From CAZNLL01 sp964573885 (GTDB lineage Bacteria > Desulfobacterota > DSM-4660 > Desulfatiglandales > Desulfatiglandaceae), in the NCBI GenBank assembly GCA_964573885.1, contig CAZNLL010000023.1:1-37183 (forward strand): a stretch of 37,183 bases of DNA, given 5' to 3'. Position 1 is the stretch's first letter, and each line of letters opens with the position of its first letter. Below are positions 8,277 to 15,534 of this stretch, one piece after another. The position numbers were made by a program, and so were the translations under genes. A model generated the notes under the pieces. The model was not told where the DNA came from. It saw only the letters and a program-made list of their open reading frames with translations, and did not search any database.

Positions 8277-10109
8277 TCACTGAATGCGATACGTCTTTAC
8301 GGGCGTGTGGATGCCTTTGACGGTTATTTCACCCGCTTTTTCCGCCTTGACCAGATCCCGGACCTTGCTGTAGGTCCTCTGGCTGATGAGGATCTGACCG
8401 GCCCCGGCCAGGGATTCGAGTCGGGCCGCCACATTGACCTGATTCCCGATTACCGTGTAGTCCCGGTACATGGTGGAGCCCACGCTCCCTATGGTGGCGT
8501 ATCCCGTGTTGATCCCGATGCCTATGCCAAGGTCATGGCCGTACTGGAGCCATTCCCCTCTCAAATGGGTTACCTGCTTCTGCATATGGATGGCCATTTT
8601 CACGGCCCTTGCTGCGTGATCGGCCATGGGAATGGGGTCTCCAAAGAAGATGAGGAGACCGTCTCCTATGATCTTATTAAGGGTGCCGTCATGGAGATGG
8701 ACAATCCGGATCATTTCAGCAAGGTACCTGTCGAGGAGGTGAAAGAGTTCTTCCGGTTCCAGGCTGTCGGTGAGGCTTGAGAAGCCCCTGATATCCGTGA
8801 ACACCACGGTGACCGGTCTTCTCTGGGGGTGCCTTGCAAACCTGTGGCCCGTGGAAAGGATCTTTTCCGTCAGCTTGGGAGAGAGATAGCGGCGGAGTTC
8901 ATTGTATTTTGCCAGTTGACCTACCTGGTGCCTGACCCTGGATTCAAGGTCCCGGTTGAGCTTAAGCAAGTCGTCCTTGGCCCTTTGGAGCTCCCGGGTC
9001 CTTTCTTCCACTTTTTGCTCCAGTTCCACCGCATAGTTATCCAGCCGGGTCTTGGCCTCTCTCAACCGGGCGTGGGTCCTCTCAAGCAGAAGATAGGCCT
9101 CGTTTTTGGCCTTGATGCTTTTTCTGAGGCCCTCGATGGTTTCAATAAGGGCCGAGCCCGAATCATTTGTCCTTTCCCTGATTCTGAAGATTTGTGAGAG
9201 ACGCCGTGAAAAGGAGAGCCGATCGTAAGATATATCCAGTATGGCATAAGGGGCCCGGTATATTTCTCCCGCCTTGATAAGGGTGTCATGATCCGCCCGC
9301 ACGGTTTGGGTAATAAGAAGGGCCTTTACCCTATCACCTCCGGACCGAGCCCCCGGGGCCGACACCTTGGTATGCTTACCCAGATAGATCCTTTTTCCGT
9401 TAACCACCTCTTCTTCCAGGAGGATGTCTTCTCCCACAATCCTGCGGTGTCCCAGGCGAGGATCCCGGAGGGTCATAACATGCCCTTCCATTCTTGCATC
9501 CAGGCGGTAGGAGATGAACTCTGGTTCCTGGTTCAAGAGGACCACGGGATCGTAGGGCTTGAGAGGCTCGTGGATCATGGCCGGAGCCAGACCCCAGAGG
9601 GTGGGGATGGATGATAAAATGCCCCTCAAAAAGGGGTCTCCCACATAATCCTTGTTGGCATCGAAGTCGCTGTGAAACACCACCTTGATGAGGGTCCTGA
9701 TCCTCTTTGAACCCGGAATGTCAGTGGGAGGGAGAATGATCTCCATCTCTTTTGTGTCATTGAAGTTCTTATTAAAAAAGGGCAGGCGCCGGAATCCATC
9801 ATCAGGCGTGGCAAAGACCCTCACAAAGTAATGGAACCGGCCCCAGGATCGGAGTTCGGCCGAAGACGCCCCACAGTCAAAATAGAATTGGGGCTCAGGG
9901 ATGAGCGCTTTGGCCCGGCGAAAGAGCTCCCGGAAGTTTTCATAGGTGGTCCATTCGTCTTCGCTCAAAAAGAAATCCTGGGGGGAGGTAAACTCGTCTG
10001 CGGGATAGGGGAGCCCTTCAAAGAGAGAACTGTACTTGCCTGCCTTGCTATGAATGTAAGCGGCAATGATTTTGATATTGCGGTTGCTGATGCAATCCCG
10101 GCGGGTCAT
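8277..10109 (-). CDS. Class III adenylate cyclase with N-terminal sensory region and coiled coil
   Basis: The protein is 610 residues. Residues 1 to about 340 are an uncharacterised sensory region: a helical start, then a mixed segment. Residues about 345-410 form a coiled coil (repeated E/R/L heptads such as ELEQKVEERTRELQRAKDDL). The C-terminal ~180 residues are a class III cyclase domain. The metal-binding aspartates are in VVFTDIRGFSSLTD and NKIIGDGLLIFFGDP, and the transition-state region is DYTVIGNQVNVAARLES. Lys in NKIIGDG and Thr in DYTVIG are the base-selecting positions and match adenylate, not guanylate, specificity. No transmembrane helix is evident, so it should be soluble. Upstream on the same strand is a pseudo-receiver; downstream is an MBL-fold hydrolase. 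The start has only a weak ribosome site (AAAGG). Confidence 0.92.
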   Translation of the reverse strand: MTRRDCISNRNIKIIAAYIHSKAGKYSSLFEGLPYPADEFTSPQDFFLSEDEWTTYENFRELFRRAKALIPEPQFYFDCGASSAELRSWGRFHYFVRVFATPDDGFRRLPFFNKNFNDTKEMEIILPPTDIPGSKRIRTLIKVVFHSDFDANKDYVGDPFLRGILSSIPTLWGLAPAMIHEPLKPYDPVVLLNQEPEFISYRLDARMEGHVMTLRDPRLGHRRIVGEDILLEEEVVNGKRIYLGKHTKVSAPGARSGGDRVKALLITQTVRADHDTLIKAGEIYRAPYAILDISYDRLSFSRRLSQIFRIRERTNDSGSALIETIEGLRKSIKAKNEAYLLLERTHARLREAKTRLDNYAVELEQKVEERTRELQRAKDDLLKLNRDLESRVRHQVGQLAKYNELRRYLSPKLTEKILSTGHRFARHPQRRPVTVVFTDIRGFSSLTDSLEPEELFHLLDRYLAEMIRIVHLHDGTLNKIIGDGLLIFFGDPIPMADHAARAVKMAIHMQKQVTHLRGEWLQYGHDLGIGIGINTGYATIGSVGSTMYRDYTVIGNQVNVAARLESLAGAGQILISQRTYSKVRDLVKAEKAGEITVKGIHTPVKTYRIQ

Positions 10110-10392
10110 AGGCCTTTACCCACGAACATGGTTGCTCGGACCGGCTCTTCTCAGGAGAGGTAATCAATTTCCGTGCCAATGGCCACGGAAGGGGAGGGCC
10201 GGTCAGCACAGGGAAGGCCTGGGTGCGCACAAGACCCTGGGAGATCGCCTCTTTCAAGGCCTTTGCCAAGAAGACCCCCCCCGGGGGTCCCCGTCCCTGT
10301 AAGATAGATCGGGGATTGGATTCGAAAGGGGAAGGCGGTGAAAATGCACCGAAGGCAGTGCAAGGCGCACAGTTTTTTGTGCACGGGGGGGA
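10110..10392. other. Gap between pseudo-receiver and cyclase genes
   Basis: These 283 bases hold no convincing gene. They contain homopolymer tracts of C and G (around 10275-10288 and 10385-10392). On the minus strand, just past the pseudo-receiver stop, a short GCACA/TGTGC hairpin appears without a clear U-run. It may be a weak terminator or leader for the cyclase gene. Confidence 0.4.
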
Positions 10393-10794
10393 CTATTTCT
10401 TGGGCGGTGCAAGGGATTGAAAGATCTCCTCAAAGGTCTTGACCAGTTTCAAAACCCCCTTTGATGGATCCTGTCTTTGGGCATGGCCCAGAATGCCGTA
10501 GCCTTCGGCCTTTTCCTGGACCTCTTCATCGGGGACATCTGTGATGAGGATCATGGAGGTCATGGGGGAGATCATGACAATCTCTTTCATGGCCTCAAAG
10601 GGAGAATCGGCGCCATGGGCGTGGCCCACAACGGCCAGGGGATAGGTCCTTTCCTTGATGCGATCCAGGGCCTCCGCTTCGCGGGTGCATACAGTCACCC
10701 CATAAGATCTCCGCTTAAGCATCTTTGAGATGGGCTCAGCAATCTTCTGGTCTTCCTCCAGCACAAGGGCAAAGGTCTTGTCTTCCAAAGCCAT
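10393..10794 (-). CDS. Pseudo-receiver (CheY-like) protein lacking the phosphoacceptor Asp
   Basis: A 133-residue single-domain response-regulator fold. Strand beta1 (FALVLEED) gives acidic residues. The place of the phosphoacceptor (normally LLDxxMP) reads VVGHAHG, so the Asp is replaced by His or Gly. The beta4 Thr/Ser region reads MILITDVPDEE. The conserved KPF lysine after beta5 is absent (GHAQRQDP). Without the Asp and Lys it cannot take part in ordinary phosphotransfer and may instead be a protein-protein adaptor. AGGGGAGG sits 7 bases before the ATG, so the start is sound. It lies first in the minus-strand series with the cyclase and MBL hydrolase. Confidence 0.8.
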   Translation of the reverse strand: MALEDKTFALVLEEDQKIAEPISKMLKRRSYGVTVCTREAEALDRIKERTYPLAVVGHAHGADSPFEAMKEIVMISPMTSMILITDVPDEEVQEKAEGYGILGHAQRQDPSKGVLKLVKTFEEIFQSLAPPKK

Positions 10795-10880
10795 GGTTTT
10801 GCCTCCCCTTTATTAACTTTCAGGGGCATCATAGAGTTTTTTGTGAGGGGTGACAACCGTTTTTGGGTCCATTTTGCCTC

Positions 10881-10910
10881 TTGACAACAAGCCCGAGGGG
10901 TATGATATTG
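10881..10910 (+). promoter_or_regulatory. Sigma-70-type promoter of tRNA-Pro
   Basis: A perfect -35 hexamer TTGACA (10881-10886) is followed 14-17 bases later by an AT-rich -10 region TATGATATT (10901-10909). The tRNA begins 16 bases downstream. Confidence 0.7.
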
Positions 10911-10925
10911 TGAGCGTCAATTTTT

Positions 10926-11002
10926 CGGGACGTGGCGCAGTCTGGAAGCGCACCTGAATGGGGTTCAGGGGGTCCGGGGTTCAAATCCCCGCGTCCCGAC
11001 CA
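10926..11002 (+). tRNA. tRNA-Pro (anticodon GGG)
   Basis: A full cloverleaf can be drawn. The acceptor stem CGGGACG (10926-10932) pairs with CGTCCCG (10992-10998). The anticodon stem is CCTGA/TCAGG around loop ATGGGGT, giving GGG. The T stem is CGGGG/CCCCG around TTCAAAT. The 3' CCA (11000-11002) is encoded. Length is 77 with CCA. The antisense strand gives a long open frame with the residues GRGDLNPGPPEPHSGALPDCATS, which is the usual artefact over tRNA genes. An integrase remnant immediately downstream suggests that this tRNA served as an integration site. Confidence 0.97.
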
Positions 11003-11021
11003 GAAAAAGGTAATGAAATGG

Positions 11022-11054
11022 GCGGGTTGGCCGGGAGGCTTTCCCGCTCTTTTT
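11022..11054 (+). terminator. Rho-independent terminator of tRNA-Pro
   Basis: Stem GCGGG (11022-11026) pairs with CCCGC (11043-11047). An inner GGCC/GGCT stem is set off by a symmetric TT/TT internal loop with a GGGA apex. TCTTTTT (11048-11054) follows at once. Confidence 0.8.
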
Positions 11055-11096
11055 GCTTGAAAAGGGCTTTGTGTACCATATGTGTACCAGTCTCCC

Positions 11097-11255
11097 TTTG
11101 TCAAACCTCTTGATAGGTGTGCCGTCCAGTCGGCAGAACACCAGCCCTGAGAGGTGCTTGATCTTTTTTCTGTAACGCATCCAGTCCTGGTGCTCGCGCC
11201 AGTCAAGTAATGCCTGTCTCGTGCGGGGCACATTACACACATTCTCGATTTTGTT
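11097..11255 (-). pseudogene. Tyrosine-recombinase (integrase) internal fragment
   Basis: On the minus strand about 53 residues resemble the middle of the catalytic domain of phage-type integrases: QALLDWREHQDWMRYRKK followed by GLVFCRLDGTPIKRFDK. The VFCRLDGTPIKxF motif is characteristic of the stretch before the Arg-His-x-x-Arg box in many proteobacterial integrases. The N-terminal domain and the catalytic R-HxxR-Y residues are missing, and past the fragment the frame runs into the antisense of the tRNA. It is therefore a remnant, 95 bp from the tRNA-Pro 3' end, where integrase genes normally sit next to their attachment tRNA. Confidence 0.7.
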
Positions 11256-11642
11256 CCACATCTATACCACTCGATAATAGGATAGAGACGCCTGTTCTTA
11301 CTATGATACCGGTCAATATGAAGAACTGCTTGATTATCAAGGGAGGGTTTGTAGAGGGATTCAAAGAATATAGGATCTATCTTCCAGCGATTCCAGCTTT
11401 TTGGCGATAGAACTGTGAAGAGATCTTTTTCCCGTATTGTCAAAGATAGAAAAGATATTGTTGACTTTTTCAATCTGTTCACAATTTACGGATAGGATAA
11501 TTATCATTGAAATTCTATGCGTTCAAAGAAACTTATCGTATTATGAAGTTTAGGGCCATCAGATTTTGTTATGACTGCCAAGAGAAAGCATTAAGGGGCC
11601 GGTCACCGGCGGCGATATCAGCCGTCCGGTGCACTGGCAAAG
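11256..11642. other. AT-rich gap with a strong hairpin
   Basis: No gene was recognised in these ~390 bases, which are more AT-rich than the core genome. A GC hairpin at 11604-11631 (CACCGG...CCGGTG with inner GGC/GCC around GATATCA) lies just past the stop of the minus-strand gene ending at 11643. It may mark the end of that operon, although no U-run follows. Confidence 0.4.
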
Positions 11643-12071
11643 TTAGCTTTTGCGCTTTGAATTTTCCTTTTCTATAGAAGCAGTGATTCTGTCTTCTTCG
11701 TCAAGCATCGACGACCACTGAGTGCAACCTTCTTTATTTATCCATGCGGTTCGCCTATTCATGAATTTATCGTAGTATGTAACGTTGTTGTAAAATTTCA
11801 CAAAGGGCTTACCCTGATGAGAGGATTTGGAGCAACGTACCCACAGATAGTAACCTTTCATTGCAAAGCCCGTTATCGGTTGAACAGCAACCTCTGGAAG
11901 ATTTCTTCTTAGATACTCTCCAATATACGCGATTTGATTAAAAAGGTCGTCCTTGACTTTATATTCCTCAGTTATCCTGTTCTTGTTTGGAAACCAAGCA
12001 GCATAGGCATTGGACACCCCCATATAGTTAGAGGTTCCAGAAACGCACAGAGTGTTTAGTGATGCACACAT
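11643..12071 (-). CDS. Hypothetical protein (last gene of unknown three-gene operon)
   Basis: A 142-residue protein of no family I recognise. It looks soluble, with aromatic-rich segments (GYYLWVRC, KFYNNVTYYDKF) and a basic, charged C-terminus. It is third in a minus-strand run with the genes at 12117 and 12379, 45 bp below its neighbour. AT-rich codon use differs from the flanking core genes, which fits acquired DNA. The start is uncertain: a TTG/ATG choice exists near the N-terminus, and the first residues are cysteine- and serine-rich. Confidence 0.55.
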   Translation of the reverse strand: MCASLNTLCVSGTSNYMGVSNAYAAWFPNKNRITEEYKVKDDLFNQIAYIGEYLRRNLPEVAVQPITGFAMKGYYLWVRCSKSSHQGKPFVKFYNNVTYYDKFMNRRTAWINKEGCTQWSSMLDEEDRITASIEKENSKRKS

Positions 12072-12116
12072 ATCATAGTGCTGCTGAGAATATCCTTTTG
12101 ATTGTTTTGACTGATT

Positions 12117-12401
12117 TCATACCTCAACGGCCACCTCACCAAAAATAATCGGGTCTTCCATGCCGCTCGTGAGTGTCAAATAATCCTCTTCACCCATCTT
12201 CAATATCTGAGATTCAGGAACATCGTCCATCATGCTTGAAAGGAACGAATAATTGTTCTCACATTCTTTCAACACACCGATCGTCTTGGCTTCTTGTTCA
12301 ATGTTCTCCCTCTTCAGGTTAACGAGCTCCGCTATCATATTTTTCCGATGTTTGATTGTCTCCTTCTTCTTTCTAAAATCATCGAGCCTGTCTTTCTCCA
12401 T
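12117..12401 (-). CDS. Hypothetical small coiled-coil protein (middle gene of three-gene operon)
   Basis: A 94-residue protein. The first ~50 residues are strongly charged and helical (KDRLDDFRKKKETIKHRKNM...LVNLKRENIEQEAK), consistent with a coiled coil. The C-terminal half is acidic (DDVPESQ, MGEEDYLTLTSGMEDP). It overlaps the end of the upstream gene by 23 bp, which suggests translational coupling, and AAGGG precedes the ATG. I recognise no family. A small acidic or coiled-coil partner beside a larger unknown protein could be an immunity, antitoxin or chaperone subunit, but that is only a guess from layout. Confidence 0.55.
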   Translation of the reverse strand: MEKDRLDDFRKKKETIKHRKNMIAELVNLKRENIEQEAKTIGVLKECENNYSFLSSMMDDVPESQILKMGEEDYLTLTSGMEDPIIFGEVAVEV

Positions 12402-12786
12402 TTTGATTGCCCTTTATTCGATAATGATACTCAATCCACTTCCGGAAGCCGGATCCTTTCCTTCTGAAGACCATGAAAGACCTGCCATTCAATACTGATA
12501 TGGGGAAGGAGATCAGAAAAGGCCCATAATGATTGCCTCTATTGAAATAATTCAAGCCGGTCCAAGTGCCGGGAGCTGAATATAGCCCATGCACAGGCAG
12601 ATCTAGAGACCACTTACTCCTCAACCCCAGTTGTTCATCCCCTAATATTTCCTTCAATTCATCAAGGTGACATGCATGGTAGAGCTTGCAGGAAAGCTTT
12701 TTTGAAAGGGATTTTTTCCAAGTGAAATACCCGCGAAAATCCTTGGTAGAAAATGGGCGTTTATAATCCGGCTCGTTCGAAGACAT
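12379..12786 (-). CDS. Hypothetical protein, possible ADP-ribosyltransferase-like start (first gene of three-gene operon)
   Basis: About 135 residues from the ATG at 12786, which has AAGGGGGAGGAA just before it; a GTG at 12807 would add seven residues. The segment CKLYHACHLDELKEIL resembles the LYHxTxxxxLxxIL opening seen in ART-fold and RES-like toxins. It is followed by GLRSKW, GLYSAPGTW, and a beta-rich part GPFLISFPISVLNGRSFMVFRR. The resemblance is motif-level only, and no catalytic Glu can be assigned with confidence. It heads a three-gene operon inside the accessory region, downstream of an IHF relic. Confidence 0.5.
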   Translation of the reverse strand: MSSNEPDYKRPFSTKDFRGYFTWKKSLSKKLSCKLYHACHLDELKEILGDEQLGLRSKWSLDLPVHGLYSAPGTWTGLNYFNRGNHYGPFLISFPISVLNGRSFMVFRRKGSGFRKWIEYHYRIKGNQNGERQAR

Positions 12787-12810
12787 TTCCTCCCCCTTAT
12801 CGGCCACCGT

Positions 12811-13046
12811 TTACCTTCGTGCCGGCGAGCACCTGAACGTCACCACCTTCCTGGCGTCCAGGTAAAAGTCATTTTCGGGTCGAGGGGTTCCTGCCCCTCC
12901 TCTGGCGTTTCTCCTTGACGCAGAACTTCCCGAAGCTGGAGATCAGGACATCCTCCCTGGACACGAACGTGGACTTGATGGTTTCCATAATCGTTTCGGA
13001 AACTTCTGCGGATTTCGCCCCTGGAAAGGCAGCACGCGAGGGACAC
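12811..13046 (-). pseudogene. Decayed integration host factor alpha-type (HU/IHF) gene
   Basis: Minus-strand translation gives KSAEVSETIMETIKSTF, REDVLISSFGKFCVKEKR and RRGRNPST in one frame, then DFYLDARKVVTFRCSP in the next. This is the order of an IHF-alpha/HU protein, including the conserved GKF and RGRNP of the DNA-binding beta arm. A stop (AAA TGA) at the frame junction near 12865 shows a one-base frameshift inside the arm. A second frameshift lies near 13018, where GTG-started MSL...CLSRG changes frame to KSAEVS. About 15 N-terminal residues appear deleted. A strong ribosome site (AAGGAGG) still precedes the GTG at 13046. The gene is dead, but it shows that the region once carried a nucleoid protein of the sort mobile elements use. 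Confidence 0.8.
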
Positions 13047-13160
13047 GACGAAAAACCTCCTTTTAACCGCTCCTGTATACAGCTAAGTGCTTAAATTGTC
13101 AATAAAATCCGCGCTTTTCGGCCAGCCGCTTTTAAAACCGCAAAAATGCGATGTTTTTTC

Positions 13161-13189
13161 TTGATGCCTCATATCAATATTGCTATATT
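13161..13189 (+). promoter_or_regulatory. Promoter of the HigB-like / HTH / ImmA-like operon
   Basis: TTGATG (13161-13166) and TATATT (13184-13189) are separated by exactly 17 bases. The interval and flanks are AT-rich with near-palindromic ATATC/GATAT-like steps, where an autoregulatory HTH antitoxin could bind. Confidence 0.6.
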
Positions 13190-13211
13190 TAGCTTGAAAG
13201 AGGAAAAAAGG

Positions 13212-13571
13212 ATGCCGGAGACACATGTCGTAATCTACAAAGAAGAAGACGGGACCTGTCCGCTGCTCGACTGGCTGGACGGCCTGCCGCCGAAGGCCCA
13301 GGACAAGTGCATAGTTCGCATCGAACGGCTGGCCGAGAAAGGACACGAACTCCGGCGACCAGAAGCGGCGCCTCTCAGGGACAAGATATACGAGCTGAGG
13401 GCTGCCCTCCAAAGGATACAGTACAGGATGCTCTATTTCTTTTACCAACAACAATGTGTCATAACACACGGCTTTATAAAAAAAGGTAGCGAGGTGCGAC
13501 AAGAAGAAATAAGCCTTGCCGTCGCGAGAAAGGCAAAGTTTGAAGACAATCCCATGAGATATACAAGATAG
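13212..13571 (+). CDS. RelE/HigB-type toxin (phage Gp49-like/DUF891 family)
   Basis: A 119-residue protein starting at the ATG with AGGAAAAAAGG before it; an upstream in-frame ATG at 13146 lies inside the promoter. The sequence has the HigB/Gp49-like layout: VVIYKEEDGTCPLLDWLDGLPPKAQDKC, then IERLAEKGHELRRPEAAPLRDKIYELRA, then RMLYFFYQQQCVITHGFIKK. The pattern xPLxxKIxELR followed by RxLYFF and a THGFxKK end is typical of these ribosome-dependent mRNA interferases. The downstream XRE gene begins 12 bp later in the classical higBA (toxin-first) order. It is apparently intact. Confidence 0.85.
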   Translation: MPETHVVIYKEEDGTCPLLDWLDGLPPKAQDKCIVRIERLAEKGHELRRPEAAPLRDKIYELRAALQRIQYRMLYFFYQQQCVITHGFIKKGSEVRQEEISLAVARKAKFEDNPMRYTR

Positions 13572-13583
13572 GGGGTGAAAATT

Positions 13584-14264
13584 ATGGGAAAAGAAGAACG
13601 AACAACAAACGCCGTTGAAATCCTGCACCGCCGGTACATCGGCGACGATGCCGAAAGGAAAGCCTCTCTGCAGGCAGAGAGGGTCAACGCCGAGGTCGCC
13701 CAGATGATCTATGACCTGCGCCAGGAAACAGGCTTGACCCAGAAGGAGCTCGCCGAGCTGATCGGAACGACGCAGTCAGTGATCAGCCGGCTGGAGGACG
13801 CAGACTACAACGGGCATTCCCTGTCGATGCTGAGCCGCATAGCCAAGGCCCTGAATAGGCACCTCACAGTGCAGATGACCTCGGTGGACGAATCCCGGCA
13901 GACAATCCAGTACGTATTCCGAGAAGTCATAAAAGGGCTGAGGCTCAAGCTCGGACTCCAGGTGGATCAGTTAGCCAAAAAAACAGGGATAGACAAAAAG
14001 GACATCCTCTCCATGGAGAGAAGCATGACCTATCGCCCGACTCCACTGGTGCTGCACAAGCTGAGCAAGTTCTATGGCGTGTCACAGCGCAAGCTGGCCG
14101 CCCTGGCCGGAGCAATCAAAGAAATCCCGCCTGAATTCCAGGCAGAAGCATCGAGGTTCGCCGCCAAATCCGAGTCATTCTCAAGGCTGACAGACGAGGA
14201 AAAAGCTACCCTTGATGAGTTCGTCAAATTTCTAAAAGAAGAGGAACACATGAGCGCCGGATGA
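13584..14264 (+). CDS. HigA-like antitoxin with two XRE-type HTH domains
   Basis: The ATG at 13584 follows GGGGGTGA at good spacing, so it is preferred to the GTG at 13575. The protein is 226 residues, about twice the length of a usual HigA. The first HTH reads LRQETGLTQKELAELIGTTQSVISRLED. The second, LRLKLGLQVDQLAKKTGIDKKDILSMER, is followed by VLHKLSKFYGVSQRKLAALAG. The C-terminus is helical and acidic (LTDEEKATLDEFVKFLKEEE). The first half should neutralise the toxin and repress the operon; the second may recruit the ImmA-like protease encoded next. The stop overlaps the next ATG as ATGA. Confidence 0.85.
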   Translation: MGKEERTTNAVEILHRRYIGDDAERKASLQAERVNAEVAQMIYDLRQETGLTQKELAELIGTTQSVISRLEDADYNGHSLSMLSRIAKALNRHLTVQMTSVDESRQTIQYVFREVIKGLRLKLGLQVDQLAKKTGIDKKDILSMERSMTYRPTPLVLHKLSKFYGVSQRKLAALAGAIKEIPPEFQAEASRFAAKSESFSRLTDEEKATLDEFVKFLKEEEHMSAG

Positions 14265-15127
14265 GGCGACCTGCCAAGAGATCGATAAGGCCATCAATAA
14301 GGACTATCAAGGACGCCGGTCTAAAAGAGCCACCATTCCTGATAGAATACATCCTGGAATACCTTGACATAGACAGGGAGTTCTACGATCTCGAAGACGT
14401 CACCCTGCTTAGGCGTTTCTGGCACAAGGTGAAGATCAAGGGCCAAAAGCTAACCAATATAGCGCGGAAAATCGATCTCCATGCCATTTGGCTCCCGGAC
14501 CGCGACCAGATCCTCGTCGACACTTCCCTCCCGGAACCCAAAAAGGAGTGGGCATCGTTTCACGATTGTGTCCATACCATTCTCGAATGGCACCGCCCGT
14601 ATTTCCTCGGGGACACAGCCCAGACGCTGGACCCCGATTTCCAGGAGATGCTGGAAGGCGAGGCAAACTACGGCTCGTCCTGCCTCATGTTCGGAGGGAA
14701 GCTGTTCACGAAAGAAGCCCTCGATACGACTCCTGAATGGAAAAGCATAGGTCTGATAAAGAAACGGTACAAGAAATCATGGGTCACGACGGCCAGAAGG
14801 TACGTCCAGTTCAGCCACGACCTCCCAATGGCCCTAGTGATAAGCACCCCCTGGTGGAAGGATATCCCGGATGACCAGGAAGACAGGTGCCGCCATTTCA
14901 TCCCCTCGAAAAAATTCCTGATGAATTTCCCCAGCGTCAATCCGAGCATGATACTGCCGGAGATCGACGAGAACTCATATGAGAGAAGGGGCAGCCCGGT
15001 AGGGGAGTTCGGGCTCTGCCTCCCAGACGTGAACACGGAGATGCATGAGTTTTATGCCGAGTCATTCTTCAACCAGCATTATATCATCACCTTCCTTGTT
15101 TACCGGGGGAAAATAAAGTATGTTTAG
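14261..15127 (+). CDS. ImmA/IrrE (COG2856)-like metallopeptidase with HDxxH motif
   Basis: A 288-residue protein overlapping the antitoxin stop by ATGA. The core SFHDCVHTILEWH (His101, His105), followed 27 residues later by EGEANYGSSCLMF (Glu132/Glu134), matches the HExxH...ExEAN zinc site of ImmA/IrrE proteases, except that the catalytic Glu is Asp102. Such proteases cleave XRE-type repressors or antitoxins. COG2856 next to an XRE gene is a known toxin-antitoxin-like or phage-repressor pairing; here it is a third gene after a toxin. The C-terminal 120 residues are not recognised. The Asp might give weak catalysis or a non-cleaving binding role. Confidence 0.75.
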   Translation: MRRPAKRSIRPSIRTIKDAGLKEPPFLIEYILEYLDIDREFYDLEDVTLLRRFWHKVKIKGQKLTNIARKIDLHAIWLPDRDQILVDTSLPEPKKEWASFHDCVHTILEWHRPYFLGDTAQTLDPDFQEMLEGEANYGSSCLMFGGKLFTKEALDTTPEWKSIGLIKKRYKKSWVTTARRYVQFSHDLPMALVISTPWWKDIPDDQEDRCRHFIPSKKFLMNFPSVNPSMILPEIDENSYERRGSPVGEFGLCLPDVNTEMHEFYAESFFNQHYIITFLVYRGKIKYV

Positions 15128-15436
15128 CCGAACCTGGAGCCGACCGCTCCTGATCGGTTTCATGAGAGATTCATAAAGCCTGATAACTAATCAGCGATTT
15201 ACTACCTGACCTTGGATACAAGGGGGAACTCGGTCGCACCTGCTCCCATTCAGCTGCCCCCCGAAATCAGCTGCCAGTTCAGGTCCTTTTTAGGAGAAAG
15301 ACGTAACCGCCTAGGCAAACCATCTTCCTTTGTGGATCAGGGTATGATTATTGTGTCACCCTATTCGCGTATACTTGCATAGTATAAACAAAGCATTTTC
15401 TGCCAAATTCATTTTTCCAATATGTTTTGTATGGTT
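15128..15436. other. Intergenic region after ImmA-like gene
   Basis: No gene was recognised. A short GGAGC/GCTCC hairpin around 15132-15146 lies just after the stop and may attenuate the operon. The rest becomes AT-rich towards 15430. Confidence 0.35.
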
Positions 15437-15476
15437 GACAAATCGGAGCCGTGAATACTCATCTTTCGGATAATTT
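15437..15476 (+). repeat. Direct repeat, left copy (partner 19615-19654)
   Basis: This 40-base stretch matches 19615-19654 in about 33 positions by eye. It includes an identical CCGTGAATACTC and a nearly identical CTTTsGGATAATTT block. The two copies bracket the RelBE remnant and the split integrase, about 4.2 kb apart, as ends or attachment sites of an element would. Confidence 0.6.
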
Positions 15477-15534
15477 TTGGGGCCAGCTCTTTTATCCTAC
15501 GGCTTTTGAGATTCGCTGGATTGGCGGTGTTCAA

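Noticed and set aside
10829..11482. 217-codon minus-strand frame containing GRGDLNPGPPEPHSGALPDCATS
   Set aside because: This is the antisense of the tRNA-Pro gene joined to integrase debris; such peptides are a common annotation artefact. Only the integrase fragment in the other frame is kept.
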